A stretch of DNA of 64,000 nt from an uncultured Bacteroidales bacterium (GTDB lineage: Bacteria > Bacteroidota > Bacteroidia > Bacteroidales > Paludibacteraceae): positions 1-64,000 of the forward strand of contig ONND01000006.1 in NCBI GenBank assembly GCA_900319105.1. The letters are read 5' to 3'. The notes under the pieces are model-generated. The model searched no databases. It was not told the DNA's origin and saw only the letters and a list, made by a program, of their open reading frames with translations. The translations under genes were made by a program, and so were the position numbers. Position 1 is the stretch's first letter. Each line of letters starts with the position of its first letter. Below, in pieces: positions 51,130-60,236 of this stretch.

Positions 51130-53340
51130 ATGAAACGAATTATCTATATCCTTCTCCTGGCAATGGGAATGGCAACCGTAGCTCCTATGGTGTCCATCGT
51201 AGAGAATACTGCATCGGCTGTGTATGCAGCAGATGCTCGTGCTAAAGCGCAAGCGCAACGTGAGAAAGAGCGTGCGAAACGCCAAAAAGAGCGCGAGAAA
51301 GCGAAAGCAAAAGCTGCGAAGGAGCGTGAGAAAGCGGCAGCACAGAAGAAGAAAGAGCAGGCTAAGGCGGCTGCGCAGAAGAAGAAGGATCGCGATAGGG
51401 CCAAAGCACAACAAGCAAAAGCCAAATCCAACACGAAAGCGCAAGCCAACGCCAAGACCAAAGCCTCTTCCAAACCCCAACTCACCGCGGCGGAGGAAAA
51501 AGCTGCATACATGGCGCAAGTGGCTGCTATCGATAAAGCCAATGCCAAAGCCCAAGCCTATAACGAGCGCGACATCGCTCATCGTCTCGGGTTCTGGGGA
51601 TTGGTCGGCTATAGCAACCTCTTTACTTCCGGGATCCGTTATGAAGAGGCTGTCGGCTTGGGATTCAAGAATAAAGACAAGGGCTTCGTAGGTGGCGGAC
51701 TCGGTATCGGTTACCAGTTGCGATACAAGCAGTTCCTCTTTACCACCGGTCTGGAGTTCACTTCCTATAATTCCATCATGGGTTTGAGTAATACGCCGGA
51801 GGGGCATGTCATGCGTACTTTTGGTATGAATCCGTACCCCAATACGATGAAATATACCTATGATTTCTCGTCTGTTAATGATCAGATTGTAAGCGGCTTT
51901 GCGCAGATTCCTTTGCTCTTCGGTATGGAGCTCAAGAAAGTGCCCCTTTTCTGGCAAGCCGGTGTGAAAGTAGGTATGGGCGTGATGGGTATCTCGAAGC
52001 TCAAAGGCAACATGACCACCACCATCAAGGATGAGGAACTCATCGTGGATTTGGAGAAGATGTATAGCCATGCTCTTGTGACGGACGAGAAACTCAGCCG
52101 TCCTTCTTCGTCCGTGAAGTTCGGCATCAATGTAGCGGCGAGTGCAGAGATTGGTATGTACTTGGATCCTTGGATTAAATCGTCTGCGAAAGTACGCGTG
52201 TCCCTCTTTGCGGACTATGGCTTCCTCAATGCCCTCAGTTACAAGGCTCCAGCTGGCGCACAGGACCTCCCGATGCAGTTAGCCGTACCGGGCGAGTCTC
52301 CTCTGGATTTCAAGATCAATTCGGCGCTTCAGACCACCTCTGCTGCCGATGCCAAGGTCAATCCGTTCCTCGTAGGAGCAAAGATCGCCGTATGGTTCGA
52401 TCTGCCGCGTAAGAACAAACAATTACGTGAGTACCCGAAGGCACCGACGCCGCGTATGGGTGTCTATATGTATGATGAGAATAGCGCATTGGCACTTGGC
52501 GGTGTGGCGGTGGAGATTACCAATACCGAGACCGGAAAGACTATGCAGAAGAATACCAACCGACAAGGCATCCTGCAAGGACGTTTCGCACCGGGTACCT
52601 ATCGTATCTCGGCTACCAAGAACGGCTATTATCCTTCGGATACGATTCTCAAGACTGTCGAGGTATTCGATTTCGATACCCTTCGTCTGCCTTTGGAGCG
52701 CATCCCTGCTCCGATCATCTATACGTTATGTATGAATATCTACGATGCGGAGACGAAAACGCCTATCGAGGCTACGGTACGCTTGACTGCGCAGCAGGAT
52801 ACGGTGGCGCTTTATACCGCGCAGTCTTCGGATGACGGATTTATCGAGACGCCGCTTACCGAAGGTACTTATATCGCGCACCTCACCGGACAAGGCTATA
52901 TGCCGAAGGATGATACACTCCATTTCGTACGCGATACGTTCGACCTCTATATGCAGCATATCAAGGAAGGTATAAAGGTGAAGATCGAGAACCTCTTCTT
53001 TGCTACCAACAAGACCTATATCCTCCCGCAGTCCGAGCAGGCTATGTCAGACCTGGCGAATTTCCTGACGGAGAACCAGGGCGTGACCATCCATATCACG
53101 GGTCATACCGATGCGGTAGGTACGGATGAGGCGAACCAGATCCTTTCTGAAGGTCGTGCAAACGCGGTTAAAGCAGACCTCGTCAAACGCGGTATTGCTG
53201 CAGAGCGCATCACAACCGAGGGTAAGGGTGAGAAAGAGCCGGTGGCTAATAATGATACCGAAGAAGGCCGTGCACTTAACCGTCGCGTAGAGTTCACGAT
53301 CACCGGTACCGCCGGAGAAGATATAGAACAAGTTTTCTAA
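51130..53340 (+). CDS. OmpA-family protein: barrel, CarboxypepD-type domain and peptidoglycan-binding domain
   Basis: A 736-residue envelope protein that likely ties the outer membrane to peptidoglycan. Order: signal peptide (1-34); a highly charged Lys/Ala/Arg helix (about 35-115, repeated KAKAAAQKKK-like units); a barrel domain (150-430); a carboxypeptidase-regulatory-like domain (about 440-610, SALALGGVAVEITNTETGK); and an OmpA C-terminal domain (620-720) with HITGHTDAVGTDEANQILSE and ALNRRVEF, which hold the peptidoglycan-binding Asp/Arg residues. The combination of CarboxypepD-type and OmpA domains is also seen in the T9SS anchor PorE, but PorE has a WD40 propeller instead of the barrel. 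Confidence 0.85.
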   Translation: MKRIIYILLLAMGMATVAPMVSIVENTASAVYAADARAKAQAQREKERAKRQKEREKAKAKAAKEREKAAAQKKKEQAKAAAQKKKDRDRAKAQQAKAKSNTKAQANAKTKASSKPQLTAAEEKAAYMAQVAAIDKANAKAQAYNERDIAHRLGFWGLVGYSNLFTSGIRYEEAVGLGFKNKDKGFVGGGLGIGYQLRYKQFLFTTGLEFTSYNSIMGLSNTPEGHVMRTFGMNPYPNTMKYTYDFSSVNDQIVSGFAQIPLLFGMELKKVPLFWQAGVKVGMGVMGISKLKGNMTTTIKDEELIVDLEKMYSHALVTDEKLSRPSSSVKFGINVAASAEIGMYLDPWIKSSAKVRVSLFADYGFLNALSYKAPAGAQDLPMQLAVPGESPLDFKINSALQTTSAADAKVNPFLVGAKIAVWFDLPRKNKQLREYPKAPTPRMGVYMYDENSALALGGVAVEITNTETGKTMQKNTNRQGILQGRFAPGTYRISATKNGYYPSDTILKTVEVFDFDTLRLPLERIPAPIIYTLCMNIYDAETKTPIEATVRLTAQQDTVALYTAQSSDDGFIETPLTEGTYIAHLTGQGYMPKDDTLHFVRDTFDLYMQHIKEGIKVKIENLFFATNKTYILPQSEQAMSDLANFLTENQGVTIHITGHTDAVGTDEANQILSEGRANAVKADLVKRGIAAERITTEGKGEKEPVANNDTEEGRALNRRVEFTITGTAGEDIEQVF

Positions 53341-53378
53341 ACTTGTAATTGTAAATTGTAGATTGTAAATTGTAGATT

Positions 53379-56300
53379 ATGAAGAGACTGCTCTTCTTAC
53401 ATATAACGCTGCTGTTCTGCACTCTCGCATGGGCGCAGGCTTCGGGTATTCCTTATTCGTGCAGCTTCGAGGAGGATGAGGACTTGTCTGCATGGACCTT
53501 TAACTACAAGACCTCTACGGCGATGGATCAGTGGATGATAGGTTCGGTAACCCATAGCGAGGGACAACGCAGTTTGTATATCTCATCTGATGGAAAGAAT
53601 CCGGTTTACGGCAATCATCCGAACGTGGTGGCGGCATATTTCCGGTATAAGTTCCCTACATCTACCGGCAGACAGACCTATGACCTCAGTTTTGATTGGA
53701 GGGGTATCGGAAATACCAATAACTCCTGTCTCTACGTGTTGGCGCTTCCGGAGCAAGTTTTGTTTAACGCTGCGAATAATAATCCTTTGTATCTGGATAG
53801 GATTGTATCTTCGACAAGCGGCATTATTTCGCAGAATAATGTGGTTAATACTACTGCCTGCTTACAACTGGGAGACGCCGCTGCTCCTACTCGTTTCCTT
53901 AGCGGAGGAGAGCAGTGGACGAATGTCTCGGCGACATATGGTATTCAAGTCAGCAGTACCAACTCCCAACAGGTGTTTGCTATCGTCTTTGTATGGGTGA
54001 ATGCCAATACAGACGAGACAGTCAAAGAGTCCGGTATCTGTATTGATAATATCCAGATTGGAGATGCTACCTTGAAAAAACCGGTTAACGTGCAGGTAGA
54101 GTCTATCTGTGAGGATTCGGTTATGTTGGTTAGTTGGGAGAGTGGTCTGGCGGAGTTTGAGGTGCAATACCGCATGGTAGGTTCCTCTACATGGCGTAGG
54201 GCTGACGGTTTGACGGATGGCGTGGACGGGTTCACCCGTACCAATGGTATCTATTGCTCCTATCGTTTGCAACGAATTCGGGAGGGTAGTTACGACATAC
54301 GTGTGTGTGGTAAGTCGGGGAATATCACTACCATCTATACCTATCGCAACCAGTATCTTGTCTATTGTCCGGAGAATCACTGCGTAGCCTTCTTGGATCT
54401 GGATGGACCTAACGTCTTGTGTACGTACGGCTATCACCCCAACTCAACTACTCATCCCGGCGAAGATCCCTATGCCCATGTTGGAAGGATTGATTTCGGT
54501 TCCGATTCGGAAGAGAGTCGTCATACCATCCATACCGACCCTACAGAGACGGATCCGCGTACGGATGATGAATTGCTTACCGTTCCGCCGGGAGCTTTGG
54601 CTTCCGTGAGATTGGGCAACTGGAAACAGACCGGAGAGGCGGAGGCAATTACGTATTCCTTCACAGTGGATGCGCAGAACCAAGGTATCCTGATTGTCAA
54701 ATATGCTACCGTAGTAGAGTATTCCGGTCATGATCGTATCGGTGAACCTTTCTTCCGGCTGGAGGTCTTGGATGAACACGGAGAACTCATCAGCGAGTCT
54801 TGCGGACATGCCGATTATGCGTATTCGGACGCGGTGGAAAAAGGAGACCTGAGCGGATGGCATATCTCTAAATCCAATGAGCACATCGCATGGAAAGAGT
54901 GGACCACCGTGGGTGTGAACCTCATGCCTTATGCGGGCCAGGATGTCAAGGTACGCTTCACTACCTCCGACTGTTATCAGACAGCTCACTATGGCTACGC
55001 TTACTTTACGGTTGATTGTGCCTCGGCAAACCTGGAGACGGATAACTGCGGTAATGACTCAAAGATAGAGTGTTATGCGCCGGAAGGATTCGCGTATGCG
55101 TGGTACAAAGGCAGCCCCGATGATCCGGGAAACGAACCTTTCTGGTTTGAAAGAGAGTTGTCAACCGACCCGGGACGGCAGGAATATACATGCCGCGTGA
55201 GCTTCGTCGATGACCCGGAATGCTATTTCGATGTCAGCACAATTTCCGCTCCACGTTTTCCGGTGCCGTCCTATACATGGGAACCTGTCTTCGAGGAATG
55301 CTCCAGTAAGATACGCTTCCGTAATACCTCACACGTCATGAATAAATATGACGGTACCGAGACGCATACCCAGGAACCGACCAACGATTGTCACTGGTTT
55401 TTCCGTACCCTATCGAACAACTCCGTTACAGAATCCTATAACTGGAACCCTGTTTATAAATGTCCGGACCAGGGGGACTCTATAGAAGTGACATACATTA
55501 CGTATATCGGCGTAGATAACGCTTGTGATAGTTCCCGTATTGATACGATTGTCATGCCCAATATCATCCCCGGCAGTACGCAGTTTGAGATGAGTACCTG
55601 TCCGGAAAGTCCGGTGTATTTCGGAGGTGAATGGTTTAATAAAGATACGGTCTTTGTGGGCACGTATCCTAATTTTGCCGGTTGTGACTCTACTTCCACG
55701 CTGATTCTTAAGGTATGGCCGGAGATAAAAGACACCTATCGCCATGACTCCATCTGCTCTGACGGGTCGGTCAAAATCAACGGTGTGGTCTACAACCGGC
55801 CGATGGATAATGAGTTGATTATGCTCAAGTCGGTCCATGGCTGTGACAGTGCCATGTATTTCTCGCTAACCGTCAACGAGCGCCTTAAAGCGCAGGTGGA
55901 CCAGCTGCCGTACGCTTGTGCCGATGAGGAGGAATTCTATATCCTATTTGATATTGAAGCGGGTAAGTACGATAGCCTTGTTATTACCTTCTCTACGCCG
56001 CAGTTACGCGACACGGTGATCTACGATCCGGATGTGAATGCGATTGCTATTCCTTATCCGGCGAATATCACACCGGGTACCTATACCGCCAAACTGGTGT
56101 TCCATCAATTCTGCTGCGGTACCCATACCGAGGTGAGGACCATTGATGTACGCTATCCGAGCTCCATCGTGGAGCAGAAATGGAATGACGTGCTGACCCT
56201 TCTTGCGCCGAAATACAACGGTGGATATGAGTTTAATGCCTTCCAATGGTATAAGAATAATGTGCCTATTGAGGGTGCTACGCATTCCTACCTCTATCAG

Positions 56301-56621
56301 AATCTTGATTTCGACGCCGATTATTATGTGGTGGTAACCCGCAAGGATGGCGTCAGCATCGCTACCTGTCCGATTCGTCCGGTTTATCATCCGCAGCAAT
56401 CGGAGTATCCGACCATACTGAAAGTAGGCCAGCGTATGCCGATGTATATGGATCAATCGGCTACCATCTGGTATTATACGATATCCGGACAACTCTACGG
56501 CTCCTTTACATTGCCGAAGGGATATGCTACCCTTACAGCGCCGGATACAAGAGGTGTATATATCCTCAAGGCCGTTAATGCTCAGGGCGAAACTAAAACT
56601 CAGAAAATAATAGTAGAATAA
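53379..56621 (+). CDS. Large T9SS cargo protein, paralogue A
   Basis: A 1080-residue exported protein of unknown function. It has a signal peptide (ending TLAWAQ), an N-terminal jelly-roll (YSCSFEEDEDLSAWTF to CIDNIQIGD, residues 25-230), an FN3-like domain, a second beta-sandwich (LASVRLGNWKQTGEAEAITYSF), repeats of the GCDS type (FAGCDSTSTLIL, HGCDSAMYFSL), an Ig-like module (QKWNDVLTLLAPKYNGGYEF, WYKNNVPIEGAT) and a type A T9SS sorting domain at the C-terminus (RGVYILKAVNAQGETKTQKIIVE). Its overall order matches the next gene. A TGTAAATTGTAGAT word tract fills the 38-base gap upstream. Confidence 0.82.
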   Translation: MKRLLFLHITLLFCTLAWAQASGIPYSCSFEEDEDLSAWTFNYKTSTAMDQWMIGSVTHSEGQRSLYISSDGKNPVYGNHPNVVAAYFRYKFPTSTGRQTYDLSFDWRGIGNTNNSCLYVLALPEQVLFNAANNNPLYLDRIVSSTSGIISQNNVVNTTACLQLGDAAAPTRFLSGGEQWTNVSATYGIQVSSTNSQQVFAIVFVWVNANTDETVKESGICIDNIQIGDATLKKPVNVQVESICEDSVMLVSWESGLAEFEVQYRMVGSSTWRRADGLTDGVDGFTRTNGIYCSYRLQRIREGSYDIRVCGKSGNITTIYTYRNQYLVYCPENHCVAFLDLDGPNVLCTYGYHPNSTTHPGEDPYAHVGRIDFGSDSEESRHTIHTDPTETDPRTDDELLTVPPGALASVRLGNWKQTGEAEAITYSFTVDAQNQGILIVKYATVVEYSGHDRIGEPFFRLEVLDEHGELISESCGHADYAYSDAVEKGDLSGWHISKSNEHIAWKEWTTVGVNLMPYAGQDVKVRFTTSDCYQTAHYGYAYFTVDCASANLETDNCGNDSKIECYAPEGFAYAWYKGSPDDPGNEPFWFERELSTDPGRQEYTCRVSFVDDPECYFDVSTISAPRFPVPSYTWEPVFEECSSKIRFRNTSHVMNKYDGTETHTQEPTNDCHWFFRTLSNNSVTESYNWNPVYKCPDQGDSIEVTYITYIGVDNACDSSRIDTIVMPNIIPGSTQFEMSTCPESPVYFGGEWFNKDTVFVGTYPNFAGCDSTSTLILKVWPEIKDTYRHDSICSDGSVKINGVVYNRPMDNELIMLKSVHGCDSAMYFSLTVNERLKAQVDQLPYACADEEEFYILFDIEAGKYDSLVITFSTPQLRDTVIYDPDVNAIAIPYPANITPGTYTAKLVFHQFCCGTHTEVRTIDVRYPSSIVEQKWNDVLTLLAPKYNGGYEFNAFQWYKNNVPIEGATHSYLYQNLDFDADYYVVVTRKDGVSIATCPIRPVYHPQQSEYPTILKVGQRMPMYMDQSATIWYYTISGQLYGSFTLPKGYATLTAPDTRGVYILKAVNAQGETKTQKIIVE

Positions 56622-56635
56622 AAATACAACCCACT

Positions 56636-59600
56636 ATGAATACAAAACGATGGTATCAAATAGCCCTTTGGGCATTGATGATTGTGGGGACACCTATGTC
56701 GGTATCCGCAGTAAAGCAATACTCGTGTGACTTCGAGTCCGCCGATGCGCGTCAGCGATGGGTGTTGAACCCCACCGCAAACCAGACGCAATATAACAAT
56801 CTGGCGAACAAATGGTATCTCGGCGAACAGGGAGATAATGACATGAGCGGACATTATGGGCTCTATATATCCGATGATAAAGGCGCCTCTGCCCATTATA
56901 CCAACCAAGGATGTTGGGTGGTAGCCTATGATACCATCGCGCTGGACCACCTTGCTACCAATGATGACTATACCCTCTCGTTCGACTATTGCGGTATGGG
57001 TAATCTGGAGAACGGTTTTGACGGCTTGTATCTGCTATGGGTGCCGATGGTTAATACCAAGGGGGACTCCGTCAAAGTCATGTCTATAGCTACTTCGGAT
57101 GGGACTATCCCTACGGCGTATATCAATTATGTGATTCCGCTCCAGCCGAAGGCCAATATGGATTACCTCAACGGTGCGCAGACTTGGAAACAAGCTATGG
57201 TCACCATCCCTAATTCCTCATGCGACGGTACGCCTCACTATCTGGCTTTTGTTTGGGCGAATACCAGTTCCGCAGCGGTTCAACCCGGAGGTATGATAGA
57301 TAATATTGAGATCACAGATGCGCGCACGTGCGAGATTCCTACCGGGCTGAATGTTGCTTATCAGGGCTCCACTACTACCCTCTCATGGTCGGGAACAGCC
57401 TCGAAATATGAGGTCAGCGTCTATTCCTATGAGAAGGACCAATGGTTCGGACCGAAGATCGTCACCGGCACTACCACTACTTTCTCGGCTCTCCCCGAGG
57501 GGCAGGCGGATTTCATCGTTCGGGCGCAATGTGCCGAAGATCTCTACAGCCTCAAAGCATCCTTCTCCGATTTCGTCTATTACCCCGATGAGAAATGTAT
57601 TCCGTTCTTATCCCTCAGCAATGAAAACTGCTACATAGCGACAACCAAGGTACAGGGAGCCAACTGGATGAACTCCATGCAATGGACCAAACAATATGTC
57701 AATGACGGCAAGCAGAGCGTTGATTGCCGCCATGCCAAATATTTCCGCAAGAACGAATATGATATCCGCACCTCAATGGGTGCTGAGGGACCGGGCTTGA
57801 AAACGGTGCCCGACGGAGAATTGGCCTCTGTGCGTTTGGGTAACTGGAATAACGGAAACGAGGCGGAGCGCATAGAATATAAATTCCATGTGGATTCAAG
57901 AACCTCGGCCGTACTGATGCTCAAATATGCTGTTATTCTGGAGAAACCGAATCCTTCTTGTACTCCAAACCCCGGATTCTTGCTCCGCGTACTGGATAAG
58001 AATAAGAAACTCATCTCCGATTGCGCATCTGCGGATTTTGATTATCATGCAGCGGAGGCTTCCGGAGATCCCACATGGCATAAATCAACGCCGGAACTCA
58101 ATCCCACTAACAGAAATGAAGTGATGTGGAAGGATTGGACACCGGTAGGTATCAACCTCTCGGCGTATGACGGCGAGGACCTGACGGTGCAATTGACCAC
58201 CTATGATTGCGGCGCGGGCGGGCACTACGGCTATTCCTATTTCACGCTCCATTGTTCCGACGGTAAGTTCAAAGACATGAAATGCGGCGAGATCAATCCT
58301 TCTTTTGTCGCTCCGGACGGATTCAGATACAGCTGGGCATATAAATCCAGCGAGCAATACCGCGACCCCCTTACAGGTATCATGCCTGCGGAATATGTGT
58401 TGGGGCATGACCAGACCTTCGAGGCGGGTATGCATGATGACAGTATCTATGTAGTGGATTGTATGTTCTTGCAGGATAGTGCTTGTTTCTTCTCGCTTTA
58501 CGCTTCTACGCTGGCGACCAACCCGATTGCTGTGATGGAAGAGCCGGTGGTTATCAAGAACTGTAGCGAGAACAAATATACCCTTCAGTTGGACGGTTCC
58601 AAGTCCTGGGTACAAGAGATTGACCACGTGAAGGGCGATACGCTGGAAAGCCAGATTTACAAGATTGACCGTTATGAGTGGACTGTTACAGGACCGAAGA
58701 ATTTCTGGTCGGATGAGGTGTCTCCTACCTTTACTTTGCCTTCATCCGGAGGTGACTATACGATTACTTTCCGTACCATATGCGGCTCTTGCGACTCGGT
58801 ACTGACTTATCAACTCCATCTGGATAGCCTCGGTGCTACGCGTGATACGATGCAGGTTGTCCTCTGTGATGACGTGCGCAAGGGAGAAGGTTATGTATGG
58901 TCGGAGAAACCCGATACGGTGTATTTCAATTATGGCTTGGACTCCGTTATCCTCTATAGTGAGACCACGTCTTGCGATAGTATTATCTATCTGCATTTGA
59001 CCGAACCGGTACGCGTATTGGAGGTGGATACGATGGTTCTGCCGGAGCAACTGCCGTTCGATTTCCACGGTCGTCAGTACTATGAGACGACGATTGATAC
59101 CGTGCCGATGTCGAGTACGAACTGTGATACTACTTATATCCTCCATTTCGAGGTATATGAGTCGCTTATCGCTTCTCTGAAAGACTCGAACTTCATCTTC
59201 TGTGAGGGCGATTCGATATTACCATTAGTATATGAAATAGCGCGCGGGCGTAGTCTCCGCTATTCGTATGCGTTTGACCAACCCGGTATGCCGTATCTCG
59301 ATCCGGAGGATAGTGTCCAGAAGAAAGGCACGATAGCGGCTCTGCCTATTGCGATTGATCCGGCTCCAAAGCCCAATATCTATACCGGACATGTGCTGCT
59401 GGAGGATTCCTTCCCGAAATTCAACGTCAAGCTGCCCTTCAAGCTGACTGTACAGTATGACTCCGCAGTCATTACCCAGCGTTGGAATGATGTCCTCGCC
59501 ATCCGTAATGCCGAGTATAACGGCGGTTACCATTTTGATGCCGTACAATGGTATCTGAATGGTGCGCCGATTGAGGGAGCTACATCCTTCAATTATTATG

Positions 59601-59926
59601 CCGGTGAAAATCAGTCATTAAAGATGGGAGCTGTTTATAGTGCCCTCCTGACGAGAAATGACGGTGTGGCATTGATGACTTGTGGCTATATACCGGCACC
59701 TGTTCCCGAGGCAAAGCAACCGATGCCATCCCTCGTGCCGCTGAACGCACCGCTGCAGATAAAAGGTAAAGGTACCGCAGTCTGGTATGACATGCTCGGA
59801 CGCTCGCAGCAGTCGCAATCTTACGATGATTCGTCGATCACCACTCCGGCTTCCGCAGGATATTACATCCTCGTCCTGCATCCCGAATCGGCTACTACAT
59901 CCCGCCATCCGATGATGGTGCGATAA
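56636..59926 (+). CDS. Large T9SS cargo protein, paralogue B
   Basis: A 1096-residue exported protein with the same domain order as the preceding gene: signal peptide (1-25), jelly-roll (YSCDFESADARQRWVL to MIDNIEITD), FN3-like domain (LNVAYQGSTTTLSWSG), second beta-sandwich (LASVRLGNWNNGNEAERIEY), the Ig-like module (QRWNDVLAIRNAEYNGGYHF, WYLNGAPIEGAT) and a C-terminal sorting domain (SAGYYILVLHPESATTSRHPMMVR in two pieces). Overall similarity to paralogue A is high in the middle and the end, so the pair arose by tandem duplication. A terminator follows. Confidence 0.82.
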   Translation: MNTKRWYQIALWALMIVGTPMSVSAVKQYSCDFESADARQRWVLNPTANQTQYNNLANKWYLGEQGDNDMSGHYGLYISDDKGASAHYTNQGCWVVAYDTIALDHLATNDDYTLSFDYCGMGNLENGFDGLYLLWVPMVNTKGDSVKVMSIATSDGTIPTAYINYVIPLQPKANMDYLNGAQTWKQAMVTIPNSSCDGTPHYLAFVWANTSSAAVQPGGMIDNIEITDARTCEIPTGLNVAYQGSTTTLSWSGTASKYEVSVYSYEKDQWFGPKIVTGTTTTFSALPEGQADFIVRAQCAEDLYSLKASFSDFVYYPDEKCIPFLSLSNENCYIATTKVQGANWMNSMQWTKQYVNDGKQSVDCRHAKYFRKNEYDIRTSMGAEGPGLKTVPDGELASVRLGNWNNGNEAERIEYKFHVDSRTSAVLMLKYAVILEKPNPSCTPNPGFLLRVLDKNKKLISDCASADFDYHAAEASGDPTWHKSTPELNPTNRNEVMWKDWTPVGINLSAYDGEDLTVQLTTYDCGAGGHYGYSYFTLHCSDGKFKDMKCGEINPSFVAPDGFRYSWAYKSSEQYRDPLTGIMPAEYVLGHDQTFEAGMHDDSIYVVDCMFLQDSACFFSLYASTLATNPIAVMEEPVVIKNCSENKYTLQLDGSKSWVQEIDHVKGDTLESQIYKIDRYEWTVTGPKNFWSDEVSPTFTLPSSGGDYTITFRTICGSCDSVLTYQLHLDSLGATRDTMQVVLCDDVRKGEGYVWSEKPDTVYFNYGLDSVILYSETTSCDSIIYLHLTEPVRVLEVDTMVLPEQLPFDFHGRQYYETTIDTVPMSSTNCDTTYILHFEVYESLIASLKDSNFIFCEGDSILPLVYEIARGRSLRYSYAFDQPGMPYLDPEDSVQKKGTIAALPIAIDPAPKPNIYTGHVLLEDSFPKFNVKLPFKLTVQYDSAVITQRWNDVLAIRNAEYNGGYHFDAVQWYLNGAPIEGATSFNYYAGENQSLKMGAVYSALLTRNDGVALMTCGYIPAPVPEAKQPMPSLVPLNAPLQIKGKGTAVWYDMLGRSQQSQSYDDSSITTPASAGYYILVLHPESATTSRHPMMVR

Positions 59927-59944
59927 CCGATTCTTCTCTCCTCT

Positions 59945-59974
59945 AAAAGCCGGACAACTTGCCCGGCTTTTTTG
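59945..59974 (+). terminator. Rho-independent terminator after paralogue B
   Basis: AAAAGCCGG and CCGGCTTTT form a perfect 9-bp stem with a 9-base loop, followed by TTT. It ends the four-gene operon. Confidence 0.88.
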
Positions 59975-59989
59975 TGCGTGTGGGTCTGA

Positions 59990-60038
59990 AAAAAAAGACA
60001 CAAGCTTGGATTGACTTGAGCAAAAAAAGACACAAGCT
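59990..60038 (+). repeat. Direct repeat of 17 bp
   Basis: AAAAAAAGACACAAGCT occurs at 59990-60006 and 60022-60038, a 32-base period. It lies in the 310-base gap before the ATPase gene. The remainder of that gap (60039-60156) is A/T-rich with no feature I can name. Confidence 0.65.
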
Positions 60039-60156
60039 GAATGTGGAAACCACAAATACTACTGATGCGTTAACATTTATAATCGCATGGATATTGTACT
60101 ATAAAATGCTGAAAACCAGAAAAAGTAACTAATTTCAGCAATTTATTGCAAAAATA

Positions 60157-60188
60157 TTTGCTCAAACGAAATGTTTTTTGTACCTTTG
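60157..60188 (+). promoter_or_regulatory. Promoter of the ATPase gene
   Basis: TTTG (60157-60160), 20 bases, TACCTTTG (60181-60188): a full match to the Bacteroidota consensus, 48 bases before the ATG at 60237. Confidence 0.85.
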
Positions 60189-60236
60189 CAGCGATTTTCA
60201 AATATCCGTTGTTGAAAAAGTAAAACTTGTAAGGGT

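Noticed and set aside
59982-60131. Short open frame through the 17-bp repeats (KKKTQAW...SKKRHKL)
   Set aside because: No start codon in good context, low-complexity content, and no family resemblance.
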